A stretch of 13,899 nucleotides of DNA from Gammaproteobacteria bacterium. GTDB lineage: Bacteria; Pseudomonadota; Gammaproteobacteria; SZUA-152. The stretch lies in the NCBI GenBank assembly GCA_030599435.1, contig JAUVNZ010000014.1, positions 1-13,899 on the forward strand, written 5' to 3'. Of the stretch, positions 1-8,744 are shown one piece after another. Position numbers and translations under genes: made by a program. The notes under the pieces are model-generated. The model saw nothing but the letters and a program-made list of their open reading frames with translations, did no database searches and was not told where the DNA came from. The stretch's first letter is position 1; every line of letters starts with the position of its first letter.

Positions 1-5
1 TAATA

Positions 6-1220
6 ATGGCCTGGAATGAACCTGGTGGCTCCGGGGATAAAGATCCCTGGGGTGGACGCGGCAAAGATCAAGGTCCCCCTGACCTTGATGAAGTTGTACG
101 CAATTTACAAAAAAAATTCGGCAGCATCTTTGGTGGCAAGAGTGGCGGCAAAGGCGGCGGCGGTAAAAGTAACGGTACCGGTGGTGGTGGAATAGGCGGT
201 GTTGGTTCACTGGGTTTTGGCCTAATCGCGGCAGTCGCGATTGGTGCGTGGGGCTTCTCGGGCTTGTACACGGTTGATGAAGGAACACGTGGTGTTGTAC
301 TGCACTTTGGTAAATACAGTGAGACAACCATGCCGGGTCTGCATTGGTATCCACGATTTATACAAACCGTGGAACCGGTGGATATTGAAAACATCCGCGG
401 CATGAGTATTGGCTTTCGTGCGGCTGCGGGTAGCCGTTCTACCGGTGGCTCAGTAGGGCGTGAGTCATTAATGCTGACTCAGGATGAAAATATTGTTGAT
501 GTGAAACTGGCTGTTCAATACAAAGTAAAAAGCGCCAGTGATTTTTTGTTCAAGGTAAGAGACCCTGAAGTGACATTGCGCCAGGCGGTTGAAAGTGCAA
601 TACGAGAAATTGTTGGTAAAAACGATATGGATTTTATTCTCAATGAGCGTGCTGTGATTACTGCGCAAGCGAAAAAAGTGGCTCAGGATATTGTGGATCG
701 ATATGAAGCGGGTTTAATAATTACCACGCTTAATATGCAAGATGCCCAACCGCCTGAACAGGTACAGGATGCGTTTGCAGATGCGGTAAAGGCGCAAGGT
801 GACCAGGCTCGTGTCATCAATGAGGCCGAAGCTTATTCTAATGACATTATACCAAGAGCGCGTGGTAAGGCAGCTCGGCAATTGGCAGAAGCCAATGCAT
901 ACAAAGAACAGGTTATAGCAGAGTCAACTGGTGAGGCATCACGTTTCAGCCAGGTATTGGCGGCATACAAAAAAGCGCCCAAGGTGACGCGTAAACGTTT
1001 ATACCTTGAAGCGGTGGAATCAGTTATGGCCAATACCAGCAAAGTGTTGGTGGATGTAAAAGGCGGTGGCAATCTTTTGTATCTACCGCTGGATAAAATG
1101 ATGAGCGGTGGAACTGGTGATGCATCTGGGGCACGTCGTATCGTCGAAGGTGTTTCATCGTCTCAGGCTGAGCAAGAGCAGCGGCTTAGAGACAGTATTC
1201 GTGGCAGGGGAGAACGCTAA
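6..1220 (+). CDS. hflK: HflK, membrane protease modulator (SPFH/band 7 protein)
   Basis: HflK forms a large inner-membrane complex with HflC. The complex surrounds the FtsH protease and modulates its activity on membrane and cytoplasmic substrates. The 404 residues open with MAWNEPGGSGDKDPWG and then KDQGPPDLDEVV, the typical HflK N-terminus. A Gly/Lys-rich cytoplasmic linker (about residues 40-66) and one membrane segment (about 67-88) follow. The SPFH domain comes next, including the start of its strand region at GVVLHFGKYS, and then an Ala/Glu-rich helical region (about 260-320) with EAEAYSNDIIPRARG. E. coli HflK is of similar length (about 419). The start at 6 gives the canonical N-terminus, so the gene is complete, but only five bases lie upstream and no ribosome site can be judged. 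The stop codon shares one base with the hflC start, which implies translational coupling. hflX is the likely upstream neighbour but lies outside the window. Confidence 0.97.
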   Translation: MAWNEPGGSGDKDPWGGRGKDQGPPDLDEVVRNLQKKFGSIFGGKSGGKGGGGKSNGTGGGGIGGVGSLGFGLIAAVAIGAWGFSGLYTVDEGTRGVVLHFGKYSETTMPGLHWYPRFIQTVEPVDIENIRGMSIGFRAAAGSRSTGGSVGRESLMLTQDENIVDVKLAVQYKVKSASDFLFKVRDPEVTLRQAVESAIREIVGKNDMDFILNERAVITAQAKKVAQDIVDRYEAGLIITTLNMQDAQPPEQVQDAFADAVKAQGDQARVINEAEAYSNDIIPRARGKAARQLAEANAYKEQVIAESTGEASRFSQVLAAYKKAPKVTRKRLYLEAVESVMANTSKVLVDVKGGGNLLYLPLDKMMSGGTGDASGARRIVEGVSSSQAEQEQRLRDSIRGRGER

Positions 1221-2074
1221 TGGCACAGGCTAAAGTATTGGTGGGTTTATTGCTGGGCGCGGTGGTGTTCATTGCCTCTTTCTCCCTGTTCACCGTGAAC
1301 GAGCGGGAAAAAGCGGTTTTGTTCCGGCTGGGTGAAATCGTTCGTACGGATTTTGAGCCGGGCTTACACTGGCAAACACCATTTGTAAATAATGTGCGTA
1401 AATTTGATGCACGTATCCAGACTTTGGATGCTGATCCAGAGCGATATCTCACGGGCGAAAAGAAAAACCTTATTGTTGATTCGTTTGTGAAGTGGCGCAT
1501 CAAAGATGTAGCTAACTACTACACTGCAACGGGTGGTGATGCAGTGCGCGCTAATTTGCGTCTTTCACAGATCGTCAAAGATGGTTTAACGGCCGCGTTA
1601 GCTAAACGCACCATCAAAGAGGCGGTCTCGGGTGAGCGTCTGGAAATTATGAGCCAACTTAGGGCTGATGCGAATGAGCAAGCACAGGCTTTTGGTATAG
1701 AGGTGGTTGATGTGCGAGTCAAACGCATCGATTTTCCCTCTGATATTAGTGATTCGGTGTATCGCCGCATGCGCTCAGAACGTGAACGTGTGGCCAAAGA
1801 TTTGCGATCACGAGGAGCTGAGTCTGCAGAAATAATTCGGGCTGAGGCTGATCGCCAACGTACAGTTATAATTGCTGATGCTTATCGTGACGCTGAAAAA
1901 CTTCGCGGTGAAGGTGATGCGGAGGCGACAACAATTTATGCGAAAGCTTACGGTAAGGACGTGGAATTTTATTCCCTGTACCGTAGTTTGAATGCATACA
2001 AGAGAACCTTTGCGGATAAAAGCGACATATTGGTTATTGAGCCGAACTCAGAGTTCTTCAAGTACTTTAAGTAA
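1220..2074 (+). CDS. hflC: HflC, membrane protease modulator (SPFH/band 7 protein)
   Basis: HflC is the obligate partner of HflK in the FtsH-regulating complex. The 284 residues begin with a membrane segment (about 5-24, KVLVGLLLGAVVFIASFSLF), so most of the protein lies on the periplasmic side. The SPFH signature FTVNEREKAVLFRLGEIVRTD follows, then PGLHW, a pattern that HflK shares as PGLHWYPRF. A long charged helical region (about 185-245) rich in RSERERVAKDLRSRGAESAE is the expected oligomerising coiled coil. The protein ends in EPNSEFFKYFK, as family members typically do. The ATG overlaps the hflK stop by one base (TAATG), and the end of hflK contains GGCAGGGGAG, a plausible ribosome site for this start. 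The length is slightly under that of E. coli HflC (334), which has an internal extension. Confidence 0.97.
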   Translation: MAQAKVLVGLLLGAVVFIASFSLFTVNEREKAVLFRLGEIVRTDFEPGLHWQTPFVNNVRKFDARIQTLDADPERYLTGEKKNLIVDSFVKWRIKDVANYYTATGGDAVRANLRLSQIVKDGLTAALAKRTIKEAVSGERLEIMSQLRADANEQAQAFGIEVVDVRVKRIDFPSDISDSVYRRMRSERERVAKDLRSRGAESAEIIRAEADRQRTVIIADAYRDAEKLRGEGDAEATTIYAKAYGKDVEFYSLYRSLNAYKRTFADKSDILVIEPNSEFFKYFK

Positions 2075-2110
2075 GAAGAACATCAAATAGCTCGATGGGA
2101 AATAAGTTGA

Positions 2111-2299
2111 ATGTGGAATGATCTATTAAGTGCCCTGGCGCTTATGTTGGTCCTTGAAGGTTTGTTGCCTTTTCTTAGCCCAAAAGGTTTTCGTGAAAAA
2201 ATGCTGGCTATGTTGAATATGAGTGATAGTCAAATTCGTTTCGCGAGCTTAACGGCAATGTTAGCAGGGGTTGTGTTGCTGTATTTCGTTAAGAATTGA
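2111..2299 (+). CDS. DUF2065 (YjeT-like) small membrane protein
   Basis: This is a 62-residue protein with two predicted membrane segments, about residues 4-22 (LLSALALMLVLEGLLPFL) and 44-60 (ASLTAMLAGVVLLYFV). They are joined by a short basic loop containing SPKGFREKM. The LEGLLPFLSPKGFR pattern and the position directly after hflC are typical of the DUF2065/YjeT family, whose function is not established. It starts 36 bases after hflC and is probably co-transcribed with hflKC. The upstream GGGAAATAAG is only a weak ribosome site. Its consistent placement next to hflKC in gammaproteobacteria suggests, but does not show, a link to the HflKC-FtsH complex. Confidence 0.85.
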   Translation: MWNDLLSALALMLVLEGLLPFLSPKGFREKMLAMLNMSDSQIRFASLTAMLAGVVLLYFVKN

Positions 2300-2406
2300 T
2301 AGTTAAAAACTAATTGCTAAGAACTAATAATTAAACGTTTTAAATTAAACACCAAAATCAGAATTTATCATAGCCGTATTAACCACCTGTTGTCGCTGAT
2401 AATAAA

Positions 2407-3597
2407 ATGAACAATGAACGCTGGCTGCTGCCCGAAGGAATAGAAGAGTTATTGCCCCCTCAGGCGCAGCAGCTTGAGGCTTTGCGCCGCAGCCTTCTGG
2501 ATTTATTTAATCGTTGGGGTTATGAACTGGTGATGCCCCCCCTGGTGGAATATCTCGAATCACTGCTAATAGGTAATGGTAACGATCTCGATATACAAAC
2601 ATTCAAGCTGACTGATCAGCTCAATGGCCGGCTGATGGGTGTGCGGGCGGACATAACACCTCAGGTGGCGCGTATAGATGCGCATCGTATGAGTGACCGT
2701 GATGGCCCGGTTCGACTTTGTTACCAGGGCACGGTACTGCACACGCGTGGCGATGGGCTTGGTGGTTCGAGAAGCTTTACACAAATAGGCGCTGAGTTGT
2801 TCGGGCACGCCAGTGTTGAAGGCGATGCTGAAATGGTTTGTTTGATGCTCGAAACATTGGGTCTTGCAGGCATCAGTCAGGTTAATGTTGATCTGGGTCA
2901 CGTGGGTATTTTTCGTGCACTCTCAACATCGGCAGGCTTAAGCGTTGATCAGGAAACGATTTTGTTTGATGCCTTGCAACGTAAAGCAATGCCCGAGGTG
3001 GAATCGTTGCTGGCTGACCTGAAAATAAATGATGATATTCGTCAATGTATTGCTGATCTTGCCGGAATGAATGGTGGAATCGAAATATTGTCGGAAGCTC
3101 GCAAGCGTTTTGCAGATAACAAAGAAATTCTCAATGCGCTCGATGAAATAAATCACGTAGCTGAGAGCATTAGTGCGCAACGACCAAATTTACAATTACA
3201 TTTTGATCTTGCCGAGCTTCGTGGGTTTCGCTATCACACCGGTTTAGTGTTCGCTGCTTACCAGAAAGGTCAGGGGCGTGCCATTGCTCAAGGTGGACGT
3301 TACGACGATATCGGTAAAGTATTCGGGCGTGCTCGGCCTGCAACAGGGTTTAGTGCGGACATGCGCGCGCTGGTGTCTTTGGGTTCACAAAAGGGTCCGC
3401 AAAATAAAATCCAGGGTGGTGGTATTTTTGCACCAGCAAGTGATGATGTTGCATTAATTGATAAAATTCGTGAACTGCGTGAAGCAGGTGAGCGAGTTGT
3501 GTGTGAATTAAAAGGACAAACAGGTGGATCACGTGAAGCCGGTTGTGATCGGACATTGGTTTCTTCTGGCGGTAGCTGGGTCGTAAAAGATAATTAA
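2407..3597 (+). CDS. hisZ: ATP phosphoribosyltransferase regulatory subunit HisZ
   Basis: HisZ is a catalytically inactive paralogue of histidyl-tRNA synthetase. It binds the short form of HisG and is needed for activity and feedback control of the first step of histidine synthesis (ATP + PRPP to phosphoribosyl-ATP). The 396 residues begin MNNERWLLPEGIEELLPPQA, the usual HisZ start. Class II synthetase-like core motifs follow: MGVRADITPQVARI, then LCYQGTVLHTRGDG (about 100-113) and RGFRYHTGLVFAAY (272-285), the counterpart of a HisRS histidine-binding motif. The C-terminal anticodon-binding domain of true HisRS is missing, and the protein is shorter than HisRS, which together favour HisZ. A 107-base AT-rich gap precedes it. 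A TATCAT at 2366-2371 could be a -10 box, but no convincing -35 accompanies it, and no clear Shine-Dalgarno precedes the ATG. purA follows after 33 bases. Confidence 0.95.
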   Translation: MNNERWLLPEGIEELLPPQAQQLEALRRSLLDLFNRWGYELVMPPLVEYLESLLIGNGNDLDIQTFKLTDQLNGRLMGVRADITPQVARIDAHRMSDRDGPVRLCYQGTVLHTRGDGLGGSRSFTQIGAELFGHASVEGDAEMVCLMLETLGLAGISQVNVDLGHVGIFRALSTSAGLSVDQETILFDALQRKAMPEVESLLADLKINDDIRQCIADLAGMNGGIEILSEARKRFADNKEILNALDEINHVAESISAQRPNLQLHFDLAELRGFRYHTGLVFAAYQKGQGRAIAQGGRYDDIGKVFGRARPATGFSADMRALVSLGSQKGPQNKIQGGGIFAPASDDVALIDKIRELREAGERVVCELKGQTGGSREAGCDRTLVSSGGSWVVKDN

Positions 3598-3621
3598 GCA
3601 ATAGAATTAACAAATTAATAG

Positions 3622-4941
<1,320 letters not shown>

Positions 4942-5013
4942 AAACCTTTCAGTGAAAAAAAGGGAAGTGAAAAAAGGCAGAGAAAAGAGTAAAAGGTAAA
5001 GATAAAAGAAAAA

Positions 5014-5104
5014 TGGTGCCCAGGAGAGGACTTGACCACCCAAAGGGTGGGACGCACGAAGTGCGCCCGTAGGGTGAGCCGCAGGCGAATCAACCTCCAC
5101 GGGG
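5014..5104 (-). pseudogene. Partial tRNA-Leu copy, interrupted (3' part only)
   Basis: Read on the minus strand, this repeats the 3'-terminal 35 bases of the neighbouring tRNA-Leu: the 3' side of the variable arm, the T-arm, the 3' acceptor strand and the encoded CCA. The outer block 5014-5035 is identical to 5161-5182, and the inner block 5093-5104 is identical to 5183-5194. Between them, within the T-loop, sits a 57-base insert (5036-5092). Similarity continues past CCA into the flank (5007-5013 against 5154-5160, one mismatch). This favours a former tandem tRNA copy or segmental duplication over chance. The D-arm, anticodon arm and 5' acceptor strand are absent, so it cannot make a tRNA. 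Confidence 0.85.
5036..5092. repeat. 57-base GC-rich multi-hairpin insert (REP-like)
   Basis: This unit splits the tRNA-Leu fragment precisely; deleting it restores the tRNA sequence. It contains three successive inverted repeats. The first is CCACCC/GGGTGG with loop AAA (5036-5050). The second is CGCAC/GTGCG with loop GAA (5053-5065), extended by GGG/CCC around one bulged A. The third is GCC/GGC with loop GCA (5078-5086), extended by outer GGT/ACC pairing. It is much more GC-rich than the flanking A-rich sequence. Closely packed short hairpins are typical of REP-type or other miniature dispersed repeats, but I see no second copy in this window, so repeat status is an inference. Confidence 0.55.
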
Positions 5105-5160
5105 AAGTGGAAAAAACACATCACATTACTTAAGAAGAATTTGCTTGAGTTTTAGAAAGA

Positions 5161-5247
5161 TGGTGCCCAGGAGAGGACTTGAACCTCCACGGGGTTGCCC
5201 CCACTAGCACCTGAAGCTAGCGTGTCTACCAATTTCACCACCTGGGC
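5161..5247 (-). tRNA. tRNA-Leu (anticodon CAG)
   Basis: This is an 87-base class II tRNA on the minus strand with CCA encoded at 5163-5161. The acceptor stem pairs GCCCAGG with CCTGGGC and is followed by discriminator A. The D-arm carries GGTAGACAC. The anticodon stem CTAGC/GCTAG encloses loop TTCAGGT (plus-strand 5209-5215), giving anticodon CAG at 5213-5211, which reads CUG. The long variable arm has a GGGG/CCCC stem with loop CAA. The T-arm is GGAGG-TTCAAGT-CCTCT, with one G-T wobble pair. Length and sequence closely resemble the E. coli CUG-reading leucine tRNA. It is convergent with purA and divergent from rnr. Confidence 0.97.
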
Positions 5248-5303
5248 ATAACATTTGAACTGGGCTGTATTAGCTCCATTGAGCCTCGCTACAACCGGCG
5301 GCA

Positions 5304-5332
5304 ACTCTACCGAGAGACGCCGAAATTGTCAA
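5304..5332 (-). promoter_or_regulatory. Probable sigma70 promoter of tRNA-Leu
   Basis: On the minus strand a perfect -35 TTGACA (5332-5327) is separated by 17 bases from -10 TAGAGT (5309-5304, four of six matches to consensus). The sequence just after the -10, TGCCGCCGG, is GC-rich. Such discriminators are typical of stable-RNA promoters that respond to ppGpp. Transcription would start near 5297 and leave a leader of about 50 bases for RNase P to remove. Confidence 0.75.
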
Positions 5333-5476
5333 TTCACACTCGCCTGAAAACAGGTCCTTGAACCATATTACGATCTATAACAAACATTACCGTCTATTAA
5401 TGAATAACTGTTCATGTAGACTATTGTTGTGAAAAGAGATGTAAACAAAAATTGAGAAGAAAGAATTACAGAAAAG

Positions 5477-7948
5477 ATGACTAAAAAGAAAAATAAAACT
5501 GATCCCCACGCAGAACGTGAGGCCAGGAAATACGATAAACCCATTGCCAGTCGAGAGCTAATTCTCGACACACTGGCCGAGGCCGGTGAGCCTATGACCT
5601 GGCAGCAATTGGCTGGGGTGCTTAATCTCAACAACGAAGAAAATATTGAGGCCTTGTCTCGGCGACTGCGTGCCATGGAGCGGGACGGACAGGTGATACG
5701 TAACCGCCGTAATGGCTACGGTCCTCTGGATAAAATGGATATGGTGCATGGCCGTATCCAGGCTCATCCCGATGGCTTTGGTTTCCTGATTCCCGATGAT
5801 GGCAGTGACGATTTATTCATGTCCACGCGAGAAATGCGTGCACTGATGCACCGTGATCGTGTGGTTGCACGAGTTGCCGGAATGGATCGTCGTGGTCGAC
5901 GCGAAGGTGTTGTGGTTGAAGTGTTGGAGCGCAACACTCATCAGGTTGTAGGACGATTCCAGCTTGATGGTGGTATGGCGTTTGTTATTCCTGATAACAA
6001 ACGAATCGTTCACGATATTGCTGTTTTGCCAGAAAATGCGGGTGATGCTGAGCATGGTCAAATTGTACTGGTGGAACTACTGCAACAACCCAGTCGCCGC
6101 CGTCAGCCAATGGGACGTGTTATCGAAACCATGGGCGACCACATGGCGCCGGGCATGGAAATCGATATCGCCCTGCGTTCTCACGAATTACCTTACCTGT
6201 GGCCTGATGAAGTTGAAGATCAAATAGCTGGACTTAAACCCGAAGTGCCTGAATCTGCCATGCAGGGGCGTGAAGATATTCGCAATATCCCATTAGTGAC
6301 TATTGACGGGGAAGACGCACGCGATTTTGACGATGCGGTGTACTGTGAACCACATGGTGAAAAAGGGGGTAACGATTGGCGATTACTGGTAGCTATCGCT
6401 GATGTGTCGCATTACGTTGAGGTTGAATCTGCGTTGGACAAAGAAGCAGTTACTCGCGGCACGTCTGTGTATTTCCCGGGGCGTGTAATTCCTATGCTAC
6501 CGGAAATATTGTCTAACGGCTTGTGTTCAATTAATCCCAAAGTGGATCGCTTGTGTATGGTTTGCGAAATGATTGTAGGAAGCAATGGCAAAGTTAAGAG
6601 TCATCGTTTCTTTGAAGGGTTGATGCGTTCTCATGCGCGGCTTACGTATGATCAGGTCGCGGCTATGTTGGGAAATAATGGACAGGACGGCGATGCTTCA
6701 CTGTGTAAACAATTTTCTGCGGTACTGCCGCACCTTAAAAATTTATATGAGTTATATCGAGTCTTTGATCGTCGTCGCAAACAACGCGGTACGATTGAAT
6801 TTGAAACTACCGAGACAACGATTGTTTTTGGTAAAGGTAAAAAGATCGATCGCATCGTGCCGTTAATTCGCAATGACGCACACAAGATGATTGAGGAATG
6901 TATGATTGCCGCCAATGTTGAAGCGGCGAAATTCCTGGCAGCCAATGAAATGCCAACTCTGTATCGCGACCATGAAACACCCAAAGAAGAAAAACTTGCC
7001 GATCTGCGCGTGTTTCTTTCCGAATTAGGATTAGATTTGCCTGGTGGTGACAAACCAGAGGCGCTGAATTATGCGCTCCTGTTAGCCGCTGTGCGCGAAC
7101 GCCCCGATGCCCATCTGATTCAAACTGTGATGTTGCGTAGTCTTAATCAGGCGGTGTATAGCCCAGATAACAAGGGCCACTTTGGTTTAGCGTTAAATGA
7201 GTATGCCCATTTCACTTCACCTATTCGTCGTTATCCCGATTTGCTTGTGCATCGTGCTATCCGTCATGTGTTGCGTTCGGGAACGGATAGTAGCTTCCAT
7301 TACACCATGTCGGACATGCATAATTTAGGCTTGCACTGCTCACAGACCGAACGTCGTGCTGATGAAGCTACCCGTGACGTGACCGACTGGCTTAAGTGCG
7401 AATACATGATGGATAAAGTAGGCGAAAGTTTCGACGGTATTGTCACTTCGGTGTTAGGTTTCGGTTTATTTGTGGAGCTGGCTGATATTTATGTTGAAGG
7501 TTTGGTACACATTACCTCGCTGCGCAACGACTACTATCATTTCGATGCCGGCAAACACACGCTTACTGGTGAGCATAGTCGCAAGTCTTATCGTCTGGGT
7601 GATCCAGTTCGAGTGCGAGTGGCCCGTGTAGATCTGGACGATAAGAAAATTGACTTTGAAATGCTTGGTGACGAAGGCGAATCATTATCCAGTGTGCGAC
7701 CCGGTCGCGGCGGAAAAAAGAGTACAAAAAAAGGTTCTAAAAAGGGCGAAAAGAAATCAGGCAAACGAAACACTAAATCCGAAAGTAAGAAGTCAGATAA
7801 AAAGAAGTCCAGGAAAAAAACTGCCAAAAAGAAGGTTAGGAAAAAGAACAAAAAATCCGTTGCTAGGTCTGCAAGTGGAGCACAGGCCAGGGAAGGGGCA
7901 AAGAAAAAGCGTCGTCGTCGCAAACCTAAAACCAAGAGTGGCAAATGA
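5477..7948 (+). CDS. rnr: Ribonuclease R
   Basis: RNase R is a processive 3'-5' exoribonuclease that degrades structured RNA, defective rRNA and, with tmRNA, faulty mRNA. The 823 residues contain an N-terminal winged-helix region (about 20-85, with RRLRAMERDGQVIRNRR). Two cold-shock-type RNA-binding domains (about 88-255) follow, then the RNB catalytic domain with DGEDARDFDDAV at 277-288. The metal-binding aspartates are Asp277, Asp283, Asp285 and Asp286, matching the E. coli set Asp272/278/280/281. An S1 domain (about 650-735) comes next. The last 80 or so residues are an exceptionally basic Lys/Arg/Ser tail. The start gives the expected N-terminus (EREARKYDKPIASRELIL), though only a weak GAAAAG precedes it. 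The stop overlaps the rlmB start by four bases (ATGA). No nsrR gene lies upstream, unlike in E. coli. Confidence 0.98.
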   Translation: MTKKKNKTDPHAEREARKYDKPIASRELILDTLAEAGEPMTWQQLAGVLNLNNEENIEALSRRLRAMERDGQVIRNRRNGYGPLDKMDMVHGRIQAHPDGFGFLIPDDGSDDLFMSTREMRALMHRDRVVARVAGMDRRGRREGVVVEVLERNTHQVVGRFQLDGGMAFVIPDNKRIVHDIAVLPENAGDAEHGQIVLVELLQQPSRRRQPMGRVIETMGDHMAPGMEIDIALRSHELPYLWPDEVEDQIAGLKPEVPESAMQGREDIRNIPLVTIDGEDARDFDDAVYCEPHGEKGGNDWRLLVAIADVSHYVEVESALDKEAVTRGTSVYFPGRVIPMLPEILSNGLCSINPKVDRLCMVCEMIVGSNGKVKSHRFFEGLMRSHARLTYDQVAAMLGNNGQDGDASLCKQFSAVLPHLKNLYELYRVFDRRRKQRGTIEFETTETTIVFGKGKKIDRIVPLIRNDAHKMIEECMIAANVEAAKFLAANEMPTLYRDHETPKEEKLADLRVFLSELGLDLPGGDKPEALNYALLLAAVRERPDAHLIQTVMLRSLNQAVYSPDNKGHFGLALNEYAHFTSPIRRYPDLLVHRAIRHVLRSGTDSSFHYTMSDMHNLGLHCSQTERRADEATRDVTDWLKCEYMMDKVGESFDGIVTSVLGFGLFVELADIYVEGLVHITSLRNDYYHFDAGKHTLTGEHSRKSYRLGDPVRVRVARVDLDDKKIDFEMLGDEGESLSSVRPGRGGKKSTKKGSKKGEKKSGKRNTKSESKKSDKKKSRKKTAKKKVRKKNKKSVARSASGAQAREGAKKKRRRRKPKTKSGK

Positions 7949-8682
7949 GCGATTATCTCTATGGGTTGCATGCCATAGAGGCCGTGCTGAAAAAGACACC
8001 GGAGTCTGTGTCGGAGCTGTGGGTAGATAAGGGGCGTCACGACAAACGCGTATCGAATATTCTTGAGCTAGCCGGTAATGCAGGAATTTCCGTGCACTCA
8101 GTGACCAAGCATGAGCTGGAGAGCATGGTGTCGGACGGTCGGCATCAGGGTGTGGTGGCGAAAGCCTCGCCCCCCAGGGTGTATTCAGAGAGTGAGCTGG
8201 ATGATTTACTGGAATCGCTGCCTGACTCTCCTTTTTTGCTAATTCTGGACGGAGTTACCGATCCTCATAACCTCGGCGCCTGCCTGCGCAGTGCCGATGC
8301 GGCCGGGGTAGACGCCATTATTGCCCCCAAAGACCGCGCTGCCTCACTGACGCCCGTCGCTATCAAAGTATCCAGTGGCGCGGCACAGACCGTACCCCTC
8401 GTGCAGGTTACTAATCTGGCGCGTTGCCTGCGGGATCTGAAAGAACGCGGTATCTGGCTGGTGGGACTGGATGGGCAGGCTGAAGAAAGCCTGTATGACC
8501 GTGACCTTAAAGGCCCGTTGGGCATTATATTGGGTGCCGAAGGGCAGGGCTTGCGGCGTCTTTCCAAGGAACACTGCGATTTTCTGGTCAAAATCCCCAT
8601 GGTGGGCAGCGTGGAAAGCCTCAATGTCTCGGTGGCCACCGGCATATGCCTGTTTGAGGCCCTCAGACAAAGAAATAGCTAG
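7945..8682 (+). CDS. rlmB: 23S rRNA (guanosine-2'-O-)-methyltransferase RlmB
   Basis: RlmB methylates the 2'-OH of G2251 (E. coli numbering) in the 23S rRNA peptidyl-transferase P-loop, using S-adenosylmethionine. The 245 residues match E. coli (243). The N-terminal substrate-binding domain (about 1-75) starts with DYLYGLHAIEAVLKK. The SPOUT domain carries motif 1 DPHNLGACLRSADAAG (from residue 106; Asn109, Arg115). Motif 2 is LGAEGQGLRRL (from 196; Glu199). Motif 3 is ESLNVSVATG (from 224; Asn227), part of the trefoil knot. These residues correspond to the catalytic and cofactor-binding positions of the family. The ATG overlaps the rnr stop as ATGA, so the two genes are probably translationally coupled. 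This pairing links RNA quality control with ribosome maturation. Confidence 0.97.
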   Translation: MSDYLYGLHAIEAVLKKTPESVSELWVDKGRHDKRVSNILELAGNAGISVHSVTKHELESMVSDGRHQGVVAKASPPRVYSESELDDLLESLPDSPFLLILDGVTDPHNLGACLRSADAAGVDAIIAPKDRAASLTPVAIKVSSGAAQTVPLVQVTNLARCLRDLKERGIWLVGLDGQAEESLYDRDLKGPLGIILGAEGQGLRRLSKEHCDFLVKIPMVGSVESLNVSVATGICLFEALRQRNS

Positions 8683-8700
8683 TATCGGTGCGGACTTACG

Positions 8701-8729
8701 TTGCATCTGCCCTCGGCATTCGGTAGAAT
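8701..8729 (+). promoter_or_regulatory. Probable sigma70 promoter of the rpsF operon
   Basis: A -35-like TTGCAT (8701-8706, three of six) lies 17 bases before -10 TAGAAT (8724-8729, five of six). The discriminator that follows, TCGCCGCTC, is GC-rich, as expected for a growth-rate-controlled ribosomal-protein promoter. Transcription would start near 8736 and give a leader of about 95 bases before rpsF. The promoter begins 18 bases after the rlmB stop, so the ribosomal genes probably do not depend on rnr-rlmB transcription. Confidence 0.65.
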
Positions 8730-8744
8730 TCGCCGCTCAAAATT

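Larger units (their letters stand above)
4942..5476. other. 535-base non-coding region between purA and rnr
   Basis: After purA there is an A-rich tract on the plus strand (about 4955-5013). The interrupted tRNA-Leu 3' fragment (5014-5104), a 56-base spacer, the intact minus-strand tRNA-Leu (5161-5247) and its leader and promoter (to 5332) come next. Positions 5333-5476 should hold the rnr promoter and leader on the plus strand. TATAAC (about 5375-5380) and TAGACT (about 5417-5422) look like -10 boxes, but neither has a convincing -35 at 16-18 bases, so I assign none. No protein gene is supported here; open frames in this stretch run through the tRNA sequences. Confidence 0.7.

Noticed and set aside
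2407..3597. hisS (histidyl-tRNA synthetase) instead of hisZ
   Set aside because: The anticodon-binding domain is absent, the start and context match HisZ, and purA follows as in Pseudomonas.
4942..5013. Intrinsic terminator for purA
   Set aside because: The stretch is A-rich on the plus strand with no stem followed by T residues. The T-tracts are on the minus strand and have no hairpin directly before them.
5014..5247. Genomic island integrated at tRNA-Leu
   Set aside because: The duplicated tRNA 3' ends are only 56 bases apart, with no integrase or cargo gene between or next to them.
7588..8040. A 150-codon minus-strand open frame opposite the RNase R tail
   Set aside because: It is the complement of the lysine codons (giving Phe/Leu runs) and lies antisense to two well-supported genes.
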